Assembly (NCBI GenBank): GCA_034509425.1
Contig: JAVTVJ010000834.1
Location: 62,001-126,000 of the forward strand
Source: Eopsaltria australis
Lineage: Eukaryota; Chordata; Aves; Passeriformes; Petroicidae
Direction of reading: 5' to 3'
Length of the DNA: 64,000 bases
A program made the translations under genes and the position numbers. The notes beneath the pieces are model-generated. The model was given only the letters and a program-made list of their open reading frames with translations. It did no database searches and was not told the DNA's origin. Below are positions 50,301 through 56,276 of the stretch, in pieces. Within the stretch, counting starts at the first letter, position 1; each line of letters begins with the position of its first letter.

Positions 50301-52730
50301 GCGTTGTTCTTGTGCTTCCCGCTCCAGAGCCTCCTGCTGACAGCTGATGGAGGAGGAGAGGAGGGCAGAGGAGGGGGACGAATGGATGACAGAGGGGGTA
50401 AGTTCCTTTTATTCCTCACTGCTGGCACCCAGTCCTCTTCCCCTTCATGTTTGAAAGTCCGCTGAGGCTTGGGCAGTGGGTTGATGAAGGGCTTCTTCTC
50501 TGGCACCCCTGGCTCTGTGTACACATTCTCCACCGTGCAGTGCTTGGATTTCACATGAGAAGTTCTTATCTCTTCTAGAGTCCCAAAAATTGGCTCACTG
50601 ATTTCAGAGTCCACACCAAGCAGCCTTTTGTTGAGCTCAGCCCCACAGATGCCCTCATGGCCCTTGGGAGCAGAGTGCCCTTGTGCTGCCTTCTCCTGCA
50701 AGCACTGTGGGGAATAGTAAGTACCAGGCAACTGTGGCTGCAGCTCTGCTGAGCCATTTTTCAAAGCCTGCTCTAGCTTCTTGACCTGACTAAGCACTGA
50801 AAGATTCTCCTGGACCTCCCACTTCCCACCTTTCACCTCCTTGCATTTTCCAGGGCTGAACTCCACTTCCTCATCCTTCTGCACTTCCCCTTTTCGCTCT
50901 GCTGCTTGCCCTGGGCCTTTCTGAGTGCCTGCTTTCCGCTCATTCTCTTTGCCTGCCCCTTTGCACTCCAGTTCCCAGCTCATAAGTCTCTTGGTCTCCA
51001 CCTTCCGAGTCACCAGTGCTTCCCCACTCATCTTCTCAGTTACACAAGGCATCTTGTGCTCCTCTCTAACTCCTGGTTCCTCCTCTCTGCAAGGAGCAGA
51101 CTGCGTTTCCTTTTTCCCTTCCCACTCTGAAATTTTGTCCTTGATGCTGAAGGACTTATTCCTCAAGCCAATTTTTCCAGGCGACCGTATATTCTGAGTG
51201 CCTCCTATCTGTCTCCTGATGATTTTATTGTTTTCTTTGACATTCAGATCCACAGACGGGTCACTGATTATCATTTTAGGACTAAGCATGTTCTGCTGAA
51301 AGCAGTCGAGCCTTGGATCCAGCATCAAGTTTTCCAAGGCTACCAGAGGGTTCTTCACCACAGAAGAAACTGGTTCAGCTTCAGGTGTTAAACCCAGGGC
51401 AACAGAGGAACCTTCAGGACATTTCTCACTCAAAAATCCACACAAAGGTCTTTCTAATTCCTTCACAGCTGCTGTATTGTTTTTATCTGCAAGCTTGATC
51501 CTGCATATCAAAGACAAAAAGGGAAGAAATATTCACTGCCATTGCTCATCCTTGGTTTAGTTCATCAGCTCCTCAAGGTTTACTCATAAAGCTGATGGCA
51601 GAGGATGCTCAAACTAAGCACTTGACATGGGCTTAGAGGGGAGGATGCTCAGGGAAAGATCCTTCTAGCCAGAACATACTGCCCTTCTCTCGCTAAAACT
51701 AAGATGAGGTTTGAAATGGAGCCTTTCTCTGTGGCAGAAGTAGGTTGCAGGTGAAAGAGGTGTTTTTTGTACATCAGACATGCTGATACCAATGAGAGGT
51801 TCACCAATGTCTGTCTGTGTGTGTGTGTGCAGAAGTGCAGCAGAGTTTTGGACATCATCAGGCATTAAGCAAACAAATGCAAAATGGACCACTTGCAAAC
51901 AACAGCAAAATTACTGCTGTTACACAGAGGAGAAAGCATATGGTACAGCTGACATTCCTACAGTGCCTCCTCAGAGGATCTCTCTCAGTCCATCCTAATG
52001 TTCCCCAAACGCATATTGATGCCGAAAGACTGCACTTTTATTATTCCATTTCTATGGGCTCTACCATCCCAGTCCACACGTGGGCTTAGGCCCCCGTGCA
52101 CCCAGGCACACTCCCATAGCACCCAGAAACTAGATCCAACATTCTCAGATTAAACATCTTCACTGTTTGGGATTTCCAAGTGTGTGATATCACAGTATCA
52201 ATACTGTGGTATTTTATCAATAGCCTGCTGAACAGGCAGTTATTCCAACACAAAATGTTTCTGAACTGAAGCACTCAGCCATGTCTTTGAGGTTTGCCTG
52301 GGCTTGGGAAAGAGCACCAAGACAACAAAAGGTAATTACTGGGATGCAAACCCATGTCATCAGTCCCATTTAACCACAACTCAACATTAAAATCCAGCTT
52401 GGGAAATTGCCCCATTAACTTAATCATGTCAATTATGCCTTTTCCAGAACTTAGCAGTCTTGTAAGAGCATCCGTGGGGATACATTGTGAGTCTGAAATA
52501 TTAGAAGTCTGACTGGATGATGTAATACACAGAATCACAAGATGGGATCTATGGGGTGTGTTTTAAAGTGGGAGGAGAGAAGGTTTTCTTCCTCTGGTTT
52601 TCTTTGTGTTGGGGATAATAAACACAAGCAAAGCACACTGGAACATGGGAAGTTCTCACCTCTCAACAGACTTGCAGACAGCACCCCCAGACTTGCTGCT
52701 CATGTTGGCCGCCTTGCTCGCTGTCATCAT
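8287..52730 (-). CDS. DENND2A: DENND2A, DENN domain-containing protein 2A (19 coding exons, gene-level entry)
   Basis: Nineteen minus-strand exons with GT/AG junctions and consistent phases total 3306 nt: 1101 codons plus TAA. DENND2 proteins are guanine-nucleotide exchange factors for RAB9 and act in mannose-6-phosphate-receptor return from late endosomes to the trans-Golgi. Residues 1 to about 620 are low-complexity and polar: SIKDKISEWEGKK near 120, a proline-rich SH3-ligand-like PPPLPSSPPPS, then IYEDIL and PYEDIE boxes. The tripartite DENN module follows: uDENN about 640-775, cDENN about 780-930, dDENN about 930-1085. The close match of whole exons to the DENND2A paralogue (KSYEFEDLLQSS, SKISPPSTPSSPDD, RVIFIADKL, ending KMKFLHKK) separates it from DENND2C and DENND2D. 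Nothing essential is missing. The protein is about 92 residues longer than the human form if Met1 is used. Met95 would give about 1007 residues, close to the usual length. Confidence 0.95.
9143..9229 (-). CDS. DENND2A: DENND2A coding exon 18
   Basis: Acceptor TTTCTGCAG; donor GCCTAG/GTAAGG. Encodes LFEVRAQEYLETLPSGEQSG and VNRFLKGL, the C-terminal end of dDENN. Confidence 0.95.
10053..10292 (-). CDS. DENND2A: DENND2A coding exon 17 (dDENN)
   Basis: Acceptor TTTATTTTCCCCTTAG; donor TCAGAG/GTGAGG. Encodes PLNEVVSEAFVRFFVEIVGH, then REERTLQREAFRKSVSSKSL and FMETQMFGGFIQERELRKQG; the dDENN helical core. Confidence 0.96.
11472..11589 (-). CDS. DENND2A: DENND2A coding exon 16 (dDENN linker)
   Basis: Acceptor CTGTCTTACAG; donor AGCAGG/GTAAAG. 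Encodes MEDEDSILPRKLQAALEHIL, then EQRNELAS and a variable Glu/Gly tail. Confidence 0.95.
12783..12824 (-). CDS. DENND2A: DENND2A coding exon 15 (42-nt small exon, dDENN start)
   Basis: Acceptor TTTCATTCTTAG; donor AGACAG/GTGAGC. Only 14 codons (VLVVDLVNNRFLRQ), phase 0 on both sides, so skipping it would preserve frame while removing the first dDENN strand. Confidence 0.93.
13603..13780 (-). CDS. DENND2A: DENND2A coding exon 14 (cDENN end)
   Basis: Acceptor TTTGTCTTCCAG; donor GAGGAG/GTGAGC. Encodes TLSKCCHATVALLYPFTWQH, YIPVLPPSMIDIVCSPTPFL (the diagnostic cDENN motif) and IGLLSSSLP. Confidence 0.96.
13781..15742. other. DENND2A intron 13, 3' portion (unique sequence)
   Basis: Intron sequence without recognisable exon or repeat. 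The shorter introns 14-18 between 9230 and 13602 (0.6-1.2 kb each) are likewise plain. Confidence 0.6.
15748..16728 (-). repeat. Older long solo LTR, 3' half (split by the ERV-L provirus)
   Basis: It begins on the plus strand with TGTTGCGGTTTC, the complement of the ...GAAACC(A/G)C(T/A)ACA end seen in the two long LTRs at 27.7 and 54.7 kb. It shares with them the minus-strand motifs AATAAA, TATAAGCCTGCTTTTGCC and AATCCTTATCTCACAACA. It is flanked on the left by GTGAG (15743-15747). The sequence resumes at 22874 beyond the provirus and ends at 23628, followed by GTGAG. Joined length is about 1736 bp. Confidence 0.85.
16729..17279 (-). repeat. ERV-L provirus 3' LTR
   Basis: TGTGGTAGTTTG...CCTAAGACA on the plus strand, i.e. 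TGTCTTAGG...CTACCACA in element orientation. Contains TATAAA (GCATATAAACTGAG on the element strand) and an ATTAAA polyadenylation signal just before the 3' end. An A-rich tract near 16803-16825 differs in composition from its 5' mate. Confidence 0.93.
17438..18052 (-). pseudogene. ERV-L integrase core and C-terminal domain
   Basis: The catalytic triad is visible: D in WQIDYI near 18015, D in SDNGTHF near 17835 and E in AAGKVERCNG near 17735. D-E spacing is about 35 residues. A C-terminal segment (VPVVHMRG...) ends at a TAA (17440-17438), probably the natural end. One in-frame TGA at 18052-18050 separates it from the upstream zinc-binding domain. Confidence 0.85.
18053..18756 (-). pseudogene. 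ERV-L RNase H C-terminal part and integrase HHCC domain
   Basis: YTDSW and VRHVDAHV (RNase H) are followed by HDASGHQGRD...CETC, the integrase zinc finger. The frame equals that of RT, but the stretch around 18555-18650 is read in another frame and has a stop at 18652-18650. That implies small compensating indels in RNase H. Confidence 0.75.
18650..19879 (-). pseudogene. ERV-L reverse transcriptase and RNase H N-terminal part
   Basis: An open frame of about 409 codons. RT motifs in order: ATIDIANAFF near 19810, RLPQGWKHSPTICHG near 19700, the catalytic YIDD box near 19622, FLGVKWQDG. Then the connection domain (WGPEQQQAFEQIK) and RNase H (ALFTDGSC near 18690). YIDD with the RLPQGWKxSP block is typical of ERV-L. 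The upstream protease is in a different frame, so a one-base frameshift lies near 19.92-19.94 kb. As it stands this could not be made as a functional pol. Confidence 0.9.
19905..20558 (-). pseudogene. ERV-L protease
   Basis: LVDTGAQCTLMP is the aspartic-protease active-site loop (near 20430-20460) and LGIDYL the second conserved block (near 20255). The frame is that of gag (same phase from 22235 down to 19905). TAG at 20561-20559 separates it from gag, a position where related retroviruses may use readthrough, or simply a mutation. Confidence 0.8.
20559..21659 (-). pseudogene. ERV-L gag (with internal stops)
   Basis: One frame runs from after the TAA at 21662 to 20559, interrupted at 21287 (TGA), 21254 (TAG) and 21029 (TGA). 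Visible blocks are LGELRDLRREFTRQ, WLLRIWDAAAND, EARQLGSLTQDV, QMWLRFARLGPEIYSRYLA, then a coiled coil (AEHVRNLEEKLRKELKQE) and a polar tail. No CCHC zinc knuckle is seen. It is recognised as gag by position, coiled coil and the shared frame with protease; the family match is from memory of avian ERV-L elements. Confidence 0.7.
21660..22235 (-). CDS. Pre-gag multi-span membrane ORF of the ERV-L provirus (191 codons)
   Basis: The ORF starts at ATG 22235-22233 in a strong context (CACCATGA), 59 nt after the primer binding site. It is the first AUG on the element strand after the LTR TATA box: no ATG occurs in roughly 400 nt of leader. Hydrophobic segments lie at residues about 1-17, 26-50, 58-79 and 117-138. 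There is one N-x-T site (NNRT, about residue 80). A charged tail of about 50 residues is rich in Lys, Glu, Ser and Thr. TAA at 21662-21660 ends it; gag continues in the same frame directly afterwards. The position recalls glyco-Gag-type leaders, but no similarity to any family was recognised. It is still fully open although gag is broken four times. Confidence 0.7.
   Translation of the reverse strand: MILNILTCVLYLALYIFPQTGNYLPVVMLLCRPGYRIKIALLVYYVYCMITSEAMNTIRNIYSILFACPGVGCYIWGLLNNRTQPLGERVENGFFQPFRPDTTVFENIEFPLDVKDGIILLLVLLCLLCTACTVYTMLRVRTMLDAAQYPQDEDKKSSRTTGTVSKQTVIEEKETERNDSLHTSHHQARTA
22294..22311 (-). other. ERV-L primer binding site
   Basis: Directly after the 5' LTR (six T's between) the element strand reads TGGCGCCCAAACGTGAGG, which has the TGG start required by the CCA end of a tRNA. 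It resembles a Lys-tRNA (Lys1,2 type) site with one extra A and one G-to-A change rather than the Leu site that gives ERV-L its name. Confidence 0.65.
22317..22868 (-). repeat. ERV-L provirus 5' LTR
   Basis: Nearly identical to the 3' LTR at 16729-17279. TATA on the element strand lies at 22650-22643. The R/U5 side contains no ATG. Followed on the right by the TSD GAGTG (22869-22873). Confidence 0.93.
22874..23628 (-). repeat. Older long solo LTR, 5' half (continuation of 15748-16728)
   Basis: In minus orientation it starts TGTCATAAGG at 23628 and is followed on the plus strand by GTGAG (23629-23633), the same 5 bp that precede 15748. It is GC-rich with a CT run near 23353-23375 and a TCATAAAACC TATA-like site. 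The layout (start, TATA, GC-rich leader) parallels the two other long LTRs although U3 is much diverged. Confidence 0.8.
23634..26986. other. DENND2A intron 13, middle unique segment
   Basis: About 3.3 kb of A/T-rich intron without convincing exon, RNA gene or recognisable repeat. Confidence 0.55.
26987..27507 (+). repeat. ERV-L solo LTR, TSD GAGGA
   Basis: TGTCTTAGGTTACAATAG...CTACCACA, the same family as the provirus LTRs but in the opposite orientation. Flanked by GAGGA at 26982-26986 and 27508-27512. It lacks part of the U3 seen in the provirus. Confidence 0.93.
27659..29307 (+). repeat. Long solo LTR (1.65 kb), TSD CATGA
   Basis: TGTCCTGGGTTAGG...GAAACCACTACA, flanked by CATGA at 27654-27658 and 29308-29312. 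TATATAAG lies near 27825, followed by a GC-rich leader with a poly-C run near 27922-27936. AATAAA lies near 29164. It is a sister of the element at 54658-56271, about 85-90% similar by eye. The 5-bp TSD fits an ERV-L-type integrase. Antisense to DENND2A. Confidence 0.93.
29343..29915 (+). repeat. ERV-L solo LTR, TSD CTGT(T)
   Basis: TGTTTTAGGTTACAATGG...CTACCACA, diverged from the provirus LTR, with an expanded U3. The left flank ...GCTGT and right flank CTGTT overlap in CTGT; one base at the left junction has probably been lost. Only 35 bp separate it from the long LTR. Confidence 0.88.
29916..31482. other. DENND2A intron 13, 5' unique segment
   Basis: Plain intron sequence between the LTR cluster and exon 13; nothing else recognised. 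Confidence 0.55.
31483..31631 (-). CDS. DENND2A: DENND2A coding exon 13 (cDENN core)
   Basis: Acceptor TTTGTCCCCAACAG; donor CTCAG/GTACCC. Encodes IELRRPLDSRLEHVDFKSLF, then the most conserved cDENN stretch LLLERRVIFIADKL. It is followed by the transposon-filled 17.7-kb intron. Confidence 0.96.
31632..32805. other. DENND2A intron 12, unique segment
   Basis: Intron between exons 13 and 12, without exon or RNA gene. The CR1 fragment, the AAGGC-flanked LTR and the 57-bp duplication all lie in the remaining 1.6 kb of this intron. Confidence 0.55.
32806..32930 (-). mobile_element. CR1 LINE 3'-end fragment
   Basis: ACAGAATCACAGAATCATTT, AGATTGGAAAAGATCTC and AAGATCATCGACTCCAAC form the classic avian CR1 tail in reverse complement, 5'-truncated. 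Confidence 0.85.
33297..33706 (-). repeat. Solo LTR (410 bp), TSD AAGGC
   Basis: TGACCTGAAACAGAGGCTGG at the left and ...CCTAAGGCATCA at the right, flanked by AAGGC (33292-33296 and 33707-33711). On the minus strand an AATAAA (33348-33340 region) lies close to the 3' end, giving minus orientation, the same as DENND2A. The family is different from the ERV-L LTRs. Confidence 0.8.
33732..33845 (+). repeat. Perfect 57-bp tandem duplication (2 copies)
   Basis: The unit beginning TATGGCCAAAACTACCTTC and ending CCTTCAGTGC occurs twice back to back (33732-33788, 33789-33845) without a mismatch by eye, 20 bp right of the AAGGC-flanked LTR. The identity of the copies suggests a recent duplication. Confidence 0.95.
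34402..34542 (-). CDS. DENND2A: DENND2A coding exon 12 (cDENN start)
   Basis: Acceptor CATGCCTTTATTTCAG; donor ACAGAG/GTAAAG. Encodes ILDEVEKRRGISPALVQPLM and APFPALGRTITVKNFLPGSG; 47 codons in phase 0. Confidence 0.95.
35045..35122 (-). CDS. DENND2A: DENND2A coding exon 11 (uDENN/cDENN junction)
   Basis: Acceptor ATCTTGAAAG (poor pyrimidine tract); donor TCTAAG/GTGAGG. Encodes PSGKGKRLPEVYCIVSRLG and the end CFNLFSK. The 78 nt are in phase 0. An alternative AG (CCCAG) six bases downstream would drop two residues. Confidence 0.92.
35138..35153 (+). repeat. (CA)n microsatellite in intron 10
   Basis: Eight uninterrupted CA units just right of exon 11, within its branch-point region on the minus strand. 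Confidence 0.9.
35751..35820 (-). CDS. DENND2A: DENND2A coding exon 10 (uDENN)
   Basis: Acceptor GTTTCTCTTTCTGCAG; donor CTGCTG/GTAATT. Encodes ETFSFVLTGEDGSRRFGYCR, the conserved F-S-F-x-L-T-x-E-D-G-x-R core of the uDENN domain. Confidence 0.95.
36028..36137 (-). CDS. DENND2A: DENND2A coding exon 9 (uDENN)
   Basis: Acceptor TCTCTGTTCTGCTAG; donor TGCCAG/GTAAGT (near-ideal). Encodes LELSFKFMREAEDQLKAIPQ, then FCFPDAKDWAP, a hallmark of DENN uDENN domains. Confidence 0.95.
36829..37016 (-). CDS. DENND2A: DENND2A coding exon 8 (start of uDENN)
   Basis: Acceptor CCTTGTCTCCATAG; donor CTGAAG/GTCTGA. Encodes AHSQRLVHVKSRLKQ..., then ERQLFEYFVVVSLHKKQAG, the first strand region of the upstream DENN domain, ending QQFPLK. 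Phase 0 at the end. Confidence 0.95.
39931..39981 (-). CDS. DENND2A: DENND2A coding exon 7 (51 nt, acidic linker)
   Basis: Acceptor TTTTCCTAG; donor CTGAAAG/GTAAGG. A short exon encoding VTDENSESDSDTEEKLK, a casein-kinase-like acidic linker just before the DENN module. Confidence 0.92.
41251..41344 (-). CDS. DENND2A: DENND2A coding exon 6 (residues 577-608)
   Basis: Acceptor TTTGCCGAGCAG; donor GGGAAAG/GTAAAG. Encodes LVLKINAIYEARRGKKHVKR followed by a Ser-rich tail. Confidence 0.93.
43264..43461 (-). CDS. DENND2A: DENND2A coding exon 5 (residues 511-576)
   Basis: Acceptor CTCCTTCATTTGCAG; donor CCCAAG/GTAAAT. The 198-nt phase-0 exon encodes FFRQNSERRSFKLPD, then the Ser/Pro-rich SKISPPSTPSSPDDTFFFLG and a basic KRRRKIPK end. 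Confidence 0.95.
43462..45835. other. DENND2A intron 4, unique sequence
   Basis: Nothing recognised between exons 5 and 4. Confidence 0.5.
45836..45957 (-). CDS. DENND2A: DENND2A coding exon 4 (residues 470-510)
   Basis: Acceptor TTTTTGCTGCAG; donor CAAAG/GTACTT. Encodes DPPSKENPYEDIE (second YEDI box), then LGKKCVLTFPASPNSS. Ends in phase 0. Confidence 0.95.
45958..49148. other. DENND2A intron 3
   Basis: 3.2 kb with one CR1 fragment (46179-46330) and a short GT run near 47630-47647; no further exon seen. Confidence 0.5.
46179..46330 (-). mobile_element. Diverged CR1 fragment
   Basis: ATAGAAACATATCACAGATA, then GATGGAAAAGACCCTGCAAG and CCTCAAGTTCATTCTCC, resembles the CR1 3' region but with many changes. 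Confidence 0.6.
49149..49276 (-). CDS. DENND2A: DENND2A coding exon 3 (residues 427-470)
   Basis: Acceptor CGTGGTGCAG; donor CTGG/GTAGG. Encodes RKSYEFEDLLQSS... through WYAQTKLALT to SEENIYEDIL, the first YEDI box. The length of 128 nt keeps frame with both neighbours. Confidence 0.95.
49277..50291. other. DENND2A intron 2, unique sequence
   Basis: About 1 kb between exons 3 and 2; nothing recognised. Confidence 0.5.
50292..51500 (-). CDS. DENND2A: DENND2A coding exon 2 (large N-terminal exon, residues 24-427)
   Basis: Acceptor TTTTTGTCTTTGATATGCAG; donor ACCACAG/GTATTT. The 1209-nt exon encodes the polar N-terminal region. Visible conserved pieces are MIISDP (after Met95), NKSFSIKDKISEWEGKK, LSVLSQVKKLEQALK, FINPLPKPQRTFKHE and the proline-rich PPPLPSSPPPSAVSRRLW tail. 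The first ~70 residues, before Met95, have no counterpart in the mammalian protein as I know it. Confidence 0.92.
51501..52659. other. DENND2A intron 1
   Basis: 1.16 kb between the large exon 2 and candidate exon 1; contains a (GT)n run at 51816-51829 and no other feature. Confidence 0.5.
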
Positions 52731-52758
52731 GTCAGCACACAGCAGGGCAGCAGCTCAC
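52660..52758 (-). CDS. DENND2A: DENND2A coding exon 1 (candidate start exon)
   Basis: Coding would start at ATG 52730-52728 (Met-Met-Thr-Ala-Ser) and run 71 nt to 52660, ending with AG before a GTGAGA donor. That phase (2 nt) joins exactly to the G at 51500 and keeps the frame. A pyrimidine-rich CTTGTGTCTGTCTGCAG ends at 52759, giving an acceptor and a 28-nt 5' UTR piece. The caveat is that the same CAG/GTGAGC also looks like a donor. An upstream non-coding exon might therefore end at 52759 and splice straight to 51500, moving the start to Met95. Confidence 0.5.
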
Positions 52759-53929
52759 CTGCAGACAGACACAAGGAAAAAGCATTGCTCTCTGCTCAGC
52801 ATCCTGCTCCTTTCCTTATATACACACACGTTTCTCCTTGAAATCCAGGAGAGGAGCTGAAGCAAGACATGCCAGCTTTCTGAGGACAGCCTAGGCTTCC
52901 TCCCCTGCAAAATGGGAAGAGGGGTGACAGCATTACCCCTCAGAAACCCAGTGAGGAGTTGACAGTTTTTGAGGGCAAAAATGGTCTTTGACTCAGCTTC
53001 AATTGCTGCATCATGACTTAAATATGGAGCACATTTCAAGAAGGCTTTTATTGTTGTCAAAATCACAGCAGATTTAGGTTTTTTTTCCCCCCTCGCAGAA
53101 GACTAAAAAAACCACAATTTTAAAACAACCTATGTCAAGGCCACATGTCTGAAGTAGTTGCTGGGAATATAACACTGTCACAACATTTGCAGCTTGGGAC
53201 AGAAAACATTTTAGCCTGAAGAGACACTGCACTGCAGCCACTGGTCTTCTCTCTGGTGGGCCATGTTAGTCTGCTACTGATCTCATTTCAGAGGACAACT
53301 CCCTGTGGGGATAAATCATTCACAAAAATGAGTCATTTTGTTTGCTTCATGATTTCTAGCACTCATGGAATGACTGTCCCTCTCTTTAAGTGCCACTGCT
53401 ACCCAGTCAATGCAACAGACTCCATCTCCATTTTATTGCACTGCAATGCTCTTTTTTGTTAAATAGAAAATAGAAGAATTACCCTGTTACTCTGCAGCAC
53501 CATCTCTGCTCACTTATCAAGTTGGTCTGCCTGCTCTAAAGCATTGCAATGACAACAGGCTCACCATCTTGTAGACAATACTTGGAAAAACCTCTCAGAT
53601 CTGTCCACCAGTTGGTCTGCCAGATGCTGCCCCACCATGCCTGGCATTTGACAAGACCAAGTGCTTCTTGTAATTAAAAAAATATAGCCCACCACACCAG
53701 AAACAGTAAAGAACAAGGATCTCTCATTTCCGCTGTTCAAGTTTTTGGGCAGAGAAAGGAAAAAGGGGAGGTGGGGGGGAAAATCAGTTTTGTTTGTTCA
53801 CAGTTTTCTCTCCCTCCTTTTATTCCACACTGGCAATGTTCCTGAGGCGAGGAGTGAACTCTGGGTCAACTCAACGTGTACACACTTGGGGCGTCTCACT
53901 GCTAGCCATTTAGCAGACACTCTTTGAAA
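52759..53929. other. Upstream flank or 5' non-coding intron of DENND2A
   Basis: No coding exon. If exon 1 is internal, this is intron upstream of it. Confidence 0.45.
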
Positions 53930-54593
53930 CATAGAGTTTTAAAAATTAAGATTTTAAGCAAAAGTTAGTGTTGTTGAAATTAGTTAAAATAGAGCCAATA
54001 AGTAAACCCAGCTGAAATTAACTAAAGAATCAATGATTAACTAAAGAATTAGGTTTGAAGTAAGTTTAGAGAGTAGGTAACTGATTGCTTGTCATTTTGT
54101 ATTTACTGACCTGTGCTCGTAATGAGAACCAGAAAGCACTGATTAATAGATCTAAAGAAATGTAGACAGTTACTGATTTTTGTATTGAAGAGAAATGTAG
54201 AAGGGAACTGAAGGTTCCCTCAGAAGTGACTTGTATTGTCAAAAAACCAAAAGGCAGAAAGGTCAAAACAAGGGAGATAAGTTTTACTTCATCATTCTTG
54301 CCCTCTCCTCAAATTTTACAACCACTGACCCAAATTAAAGAACAAACCACGCATGCTTAATAGTTATTCAGCTAATTACCATATGAAGCGGGGAAATGGG
54401 AGGTATCAATATGATAAATGGACACATATTTTGAATATTTAAAACTTTTGTAGACACATAGACCTTATATTGCTTTGTACGCTTGCTCTGCATATTAGGG
54501 AGCTACTCCACGCAGCTGCGTGGCACTGAAATAAACATACACTTTCTAACAACTCTGTTAGAGAGTCTTCGTCCATCTTGAGTTGAGTATCGA
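53930..54593 (+). repeat. Probable LTR-like element (boundaries uncertain)
   Basis: An A/T-rich U3-like stretch is followed by a perfect palindrome CCACGCAGCTGCGTGG (54508-54523). AATAAACATACACTTTC (signal near 54530) and a pyrimidine-rich end near GATCA (54593) come next. The composition and order fit a class II avian LTR. No unambiguous target-site duplication was found. Confidence 0.45.
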
Positions 54594-54657
54594 TATTAGA
54601 TCAATACTCATATTTTAATAAATCATCTTTTCCCAGACAATAAAGCCCCTTGGCTTC

Positions 54658-56271
54658 TGTCCTGGGTTAGTCAGGAGGGGTCAAAATCTAGGAAGTGACC
54701 TATGCTGCAGGAAGTGATACAACTTCCTTCCTGAGAGAGACAGCCAATAACCAGGTAGTTTTAAGGATTGATATGTAGGTAAACCAATTAAAAAGTTGAT
54801 CCACCTTCGAGGAAAAAATCTTATATAAGTGGAGGACCTCTGAGCCTCTTCCTCTTTTGGCCTGCTGCTGTGTTGAGAGGAGCATCTCTCTGCTTCTCTC
54901 CCTGGTAAGGCCCCCCCTCCTTCCAAAGGAGGGAGGGAGGGGGAAAGGAGGTTTAGGGCGGATGTACAGCTGCAGCTGGGCATGGGGGAGGAACCGGCCT
55001 GGGCTCTCGGCAGATACAGAGTTCAGCCGACATGTCAGCTACACAAGACAGGGTCGGGCCCTGCTCCGGGCCAGGCAAGGACCGGGCCGGACTCCATCCA
55101 GTTTGGGCCAGGCCCTGCCCTGTCACCCTGGGCCCAGCCGGCCCTACCAGACTGAGCCAGCTTCGCAGAGCCAGGCACAGAGACTCTGAGAGCTTCTGCC
55201 ATCCAGCTCCGACCTTTTCAAACAGCCCAGCAGAGACCACTTGATCGTCACACTGCCGTCACACTGCCGGGAGGTGAGAGAGAGATTAACTCTTTCCATG
55301 CCTGGACTAAACTTGCAGACACCCATCCTTCCTTGCACAGAGAGAGGAACAAGTGGGGACATCTACATAAATGCAGCATAGAGACTTTACAGCCAGTGAG
55401 GAAAGTAGAACCGATGCCTAGAGGGAGGTGTATGAGAAGTGCTTCAAGAGTGAAGCTGAAAATTCTTTTGGAGAACCATGGTTGGGGACTGAGCTAATAA
55501 ATTCCCTGTAATATATGAAGATAGAGTCCAAAGGGGGGATGTGAGGTTCTAATTGCAGCCAGTGAACTGAAATACCTGGGTAAAGACAAGTAGGTGTTGA
55601 AATAAGTACAGCCTGATGAGAAACTTGAACCAAGAGAGAGGAGAGGCTGTGACTCAGAGCCCTGGTCCCAGGGGGGGAATGCCAGAGAACTTGTGTTGTC
55701 AGGAGAACCCATGTTGCTCAGCACAGAAGAAGGGATTTTCTTTGTTGCTGCAATTGAACTGTGCATCCTTAAAACAGGTACCCTGTAGACTGTTCATAAC
55801 CCACCATAGTGGCTGTGGGAAGGCTACTGGTGTGGGAGGGAATCCACCATTAAGCTGATCTTTCTTCCAGGCAGTGGCTGATAGTGAGGCTGAAGACCCA
55901 TAAAAAACTGTATTTTTCTTACAGAAAATCCATGGTATAAACAAAAGAGACTTCTCTCCCTAAATGAACTGAAACAAGAACAATCTCAGAGGTAGGTAAA
56001 CTGACTGGAGGTCGAAGTGTTGTCATTTGTGTGTTGTCAGGGAGAAAGAAATGGAGAGGTGGGGGAAGGAGGGGTGGTCTGAGGAGTTTGTCCTGGTTTT
56101 GTTTTTTTCCCCTCTGTCGTAGGTATATTAATAAACTTTCTTTATACTTTATAAAGTTTGAGCCTGCTTTGCCTACTCCTAATCCTCATCTCACAGCAAA
56201 CATCAGGTAAATTTTGGTAAGCGTGCTGGCATTTGGCCAGAAACTCGAATAGGCGAACTGGAACCACTACA
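54658..56271 (+). repeat. Long solo LTR (1.61 kb), TSD GCTTC
   Basis: TGTCCTGGGTTAGTC...GGAACCACTACA, flanked by GCTTC at 54653-54657 and 56272-56276. Same family as 27659-29307: TATATAAG near 54820, GC-rich leader, an AATAAATTCCCTGTAATATA region, and AATAAAC near the 3' end. It lacks the poly-C run of its sister. Confidence 0.93.
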
Positions 56272-56276
56272 GCTTC

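Noticed and set aside
53585..54593. A 5-bp match ATACT on both sides of a 1-kb segment, read as an LTR with TSD
   Set aside because: The left 350 bp look like unique host sequence and the match was found only after trying many boundaries, so chance is likely. Only the right part was kept, as an LTR-like block.
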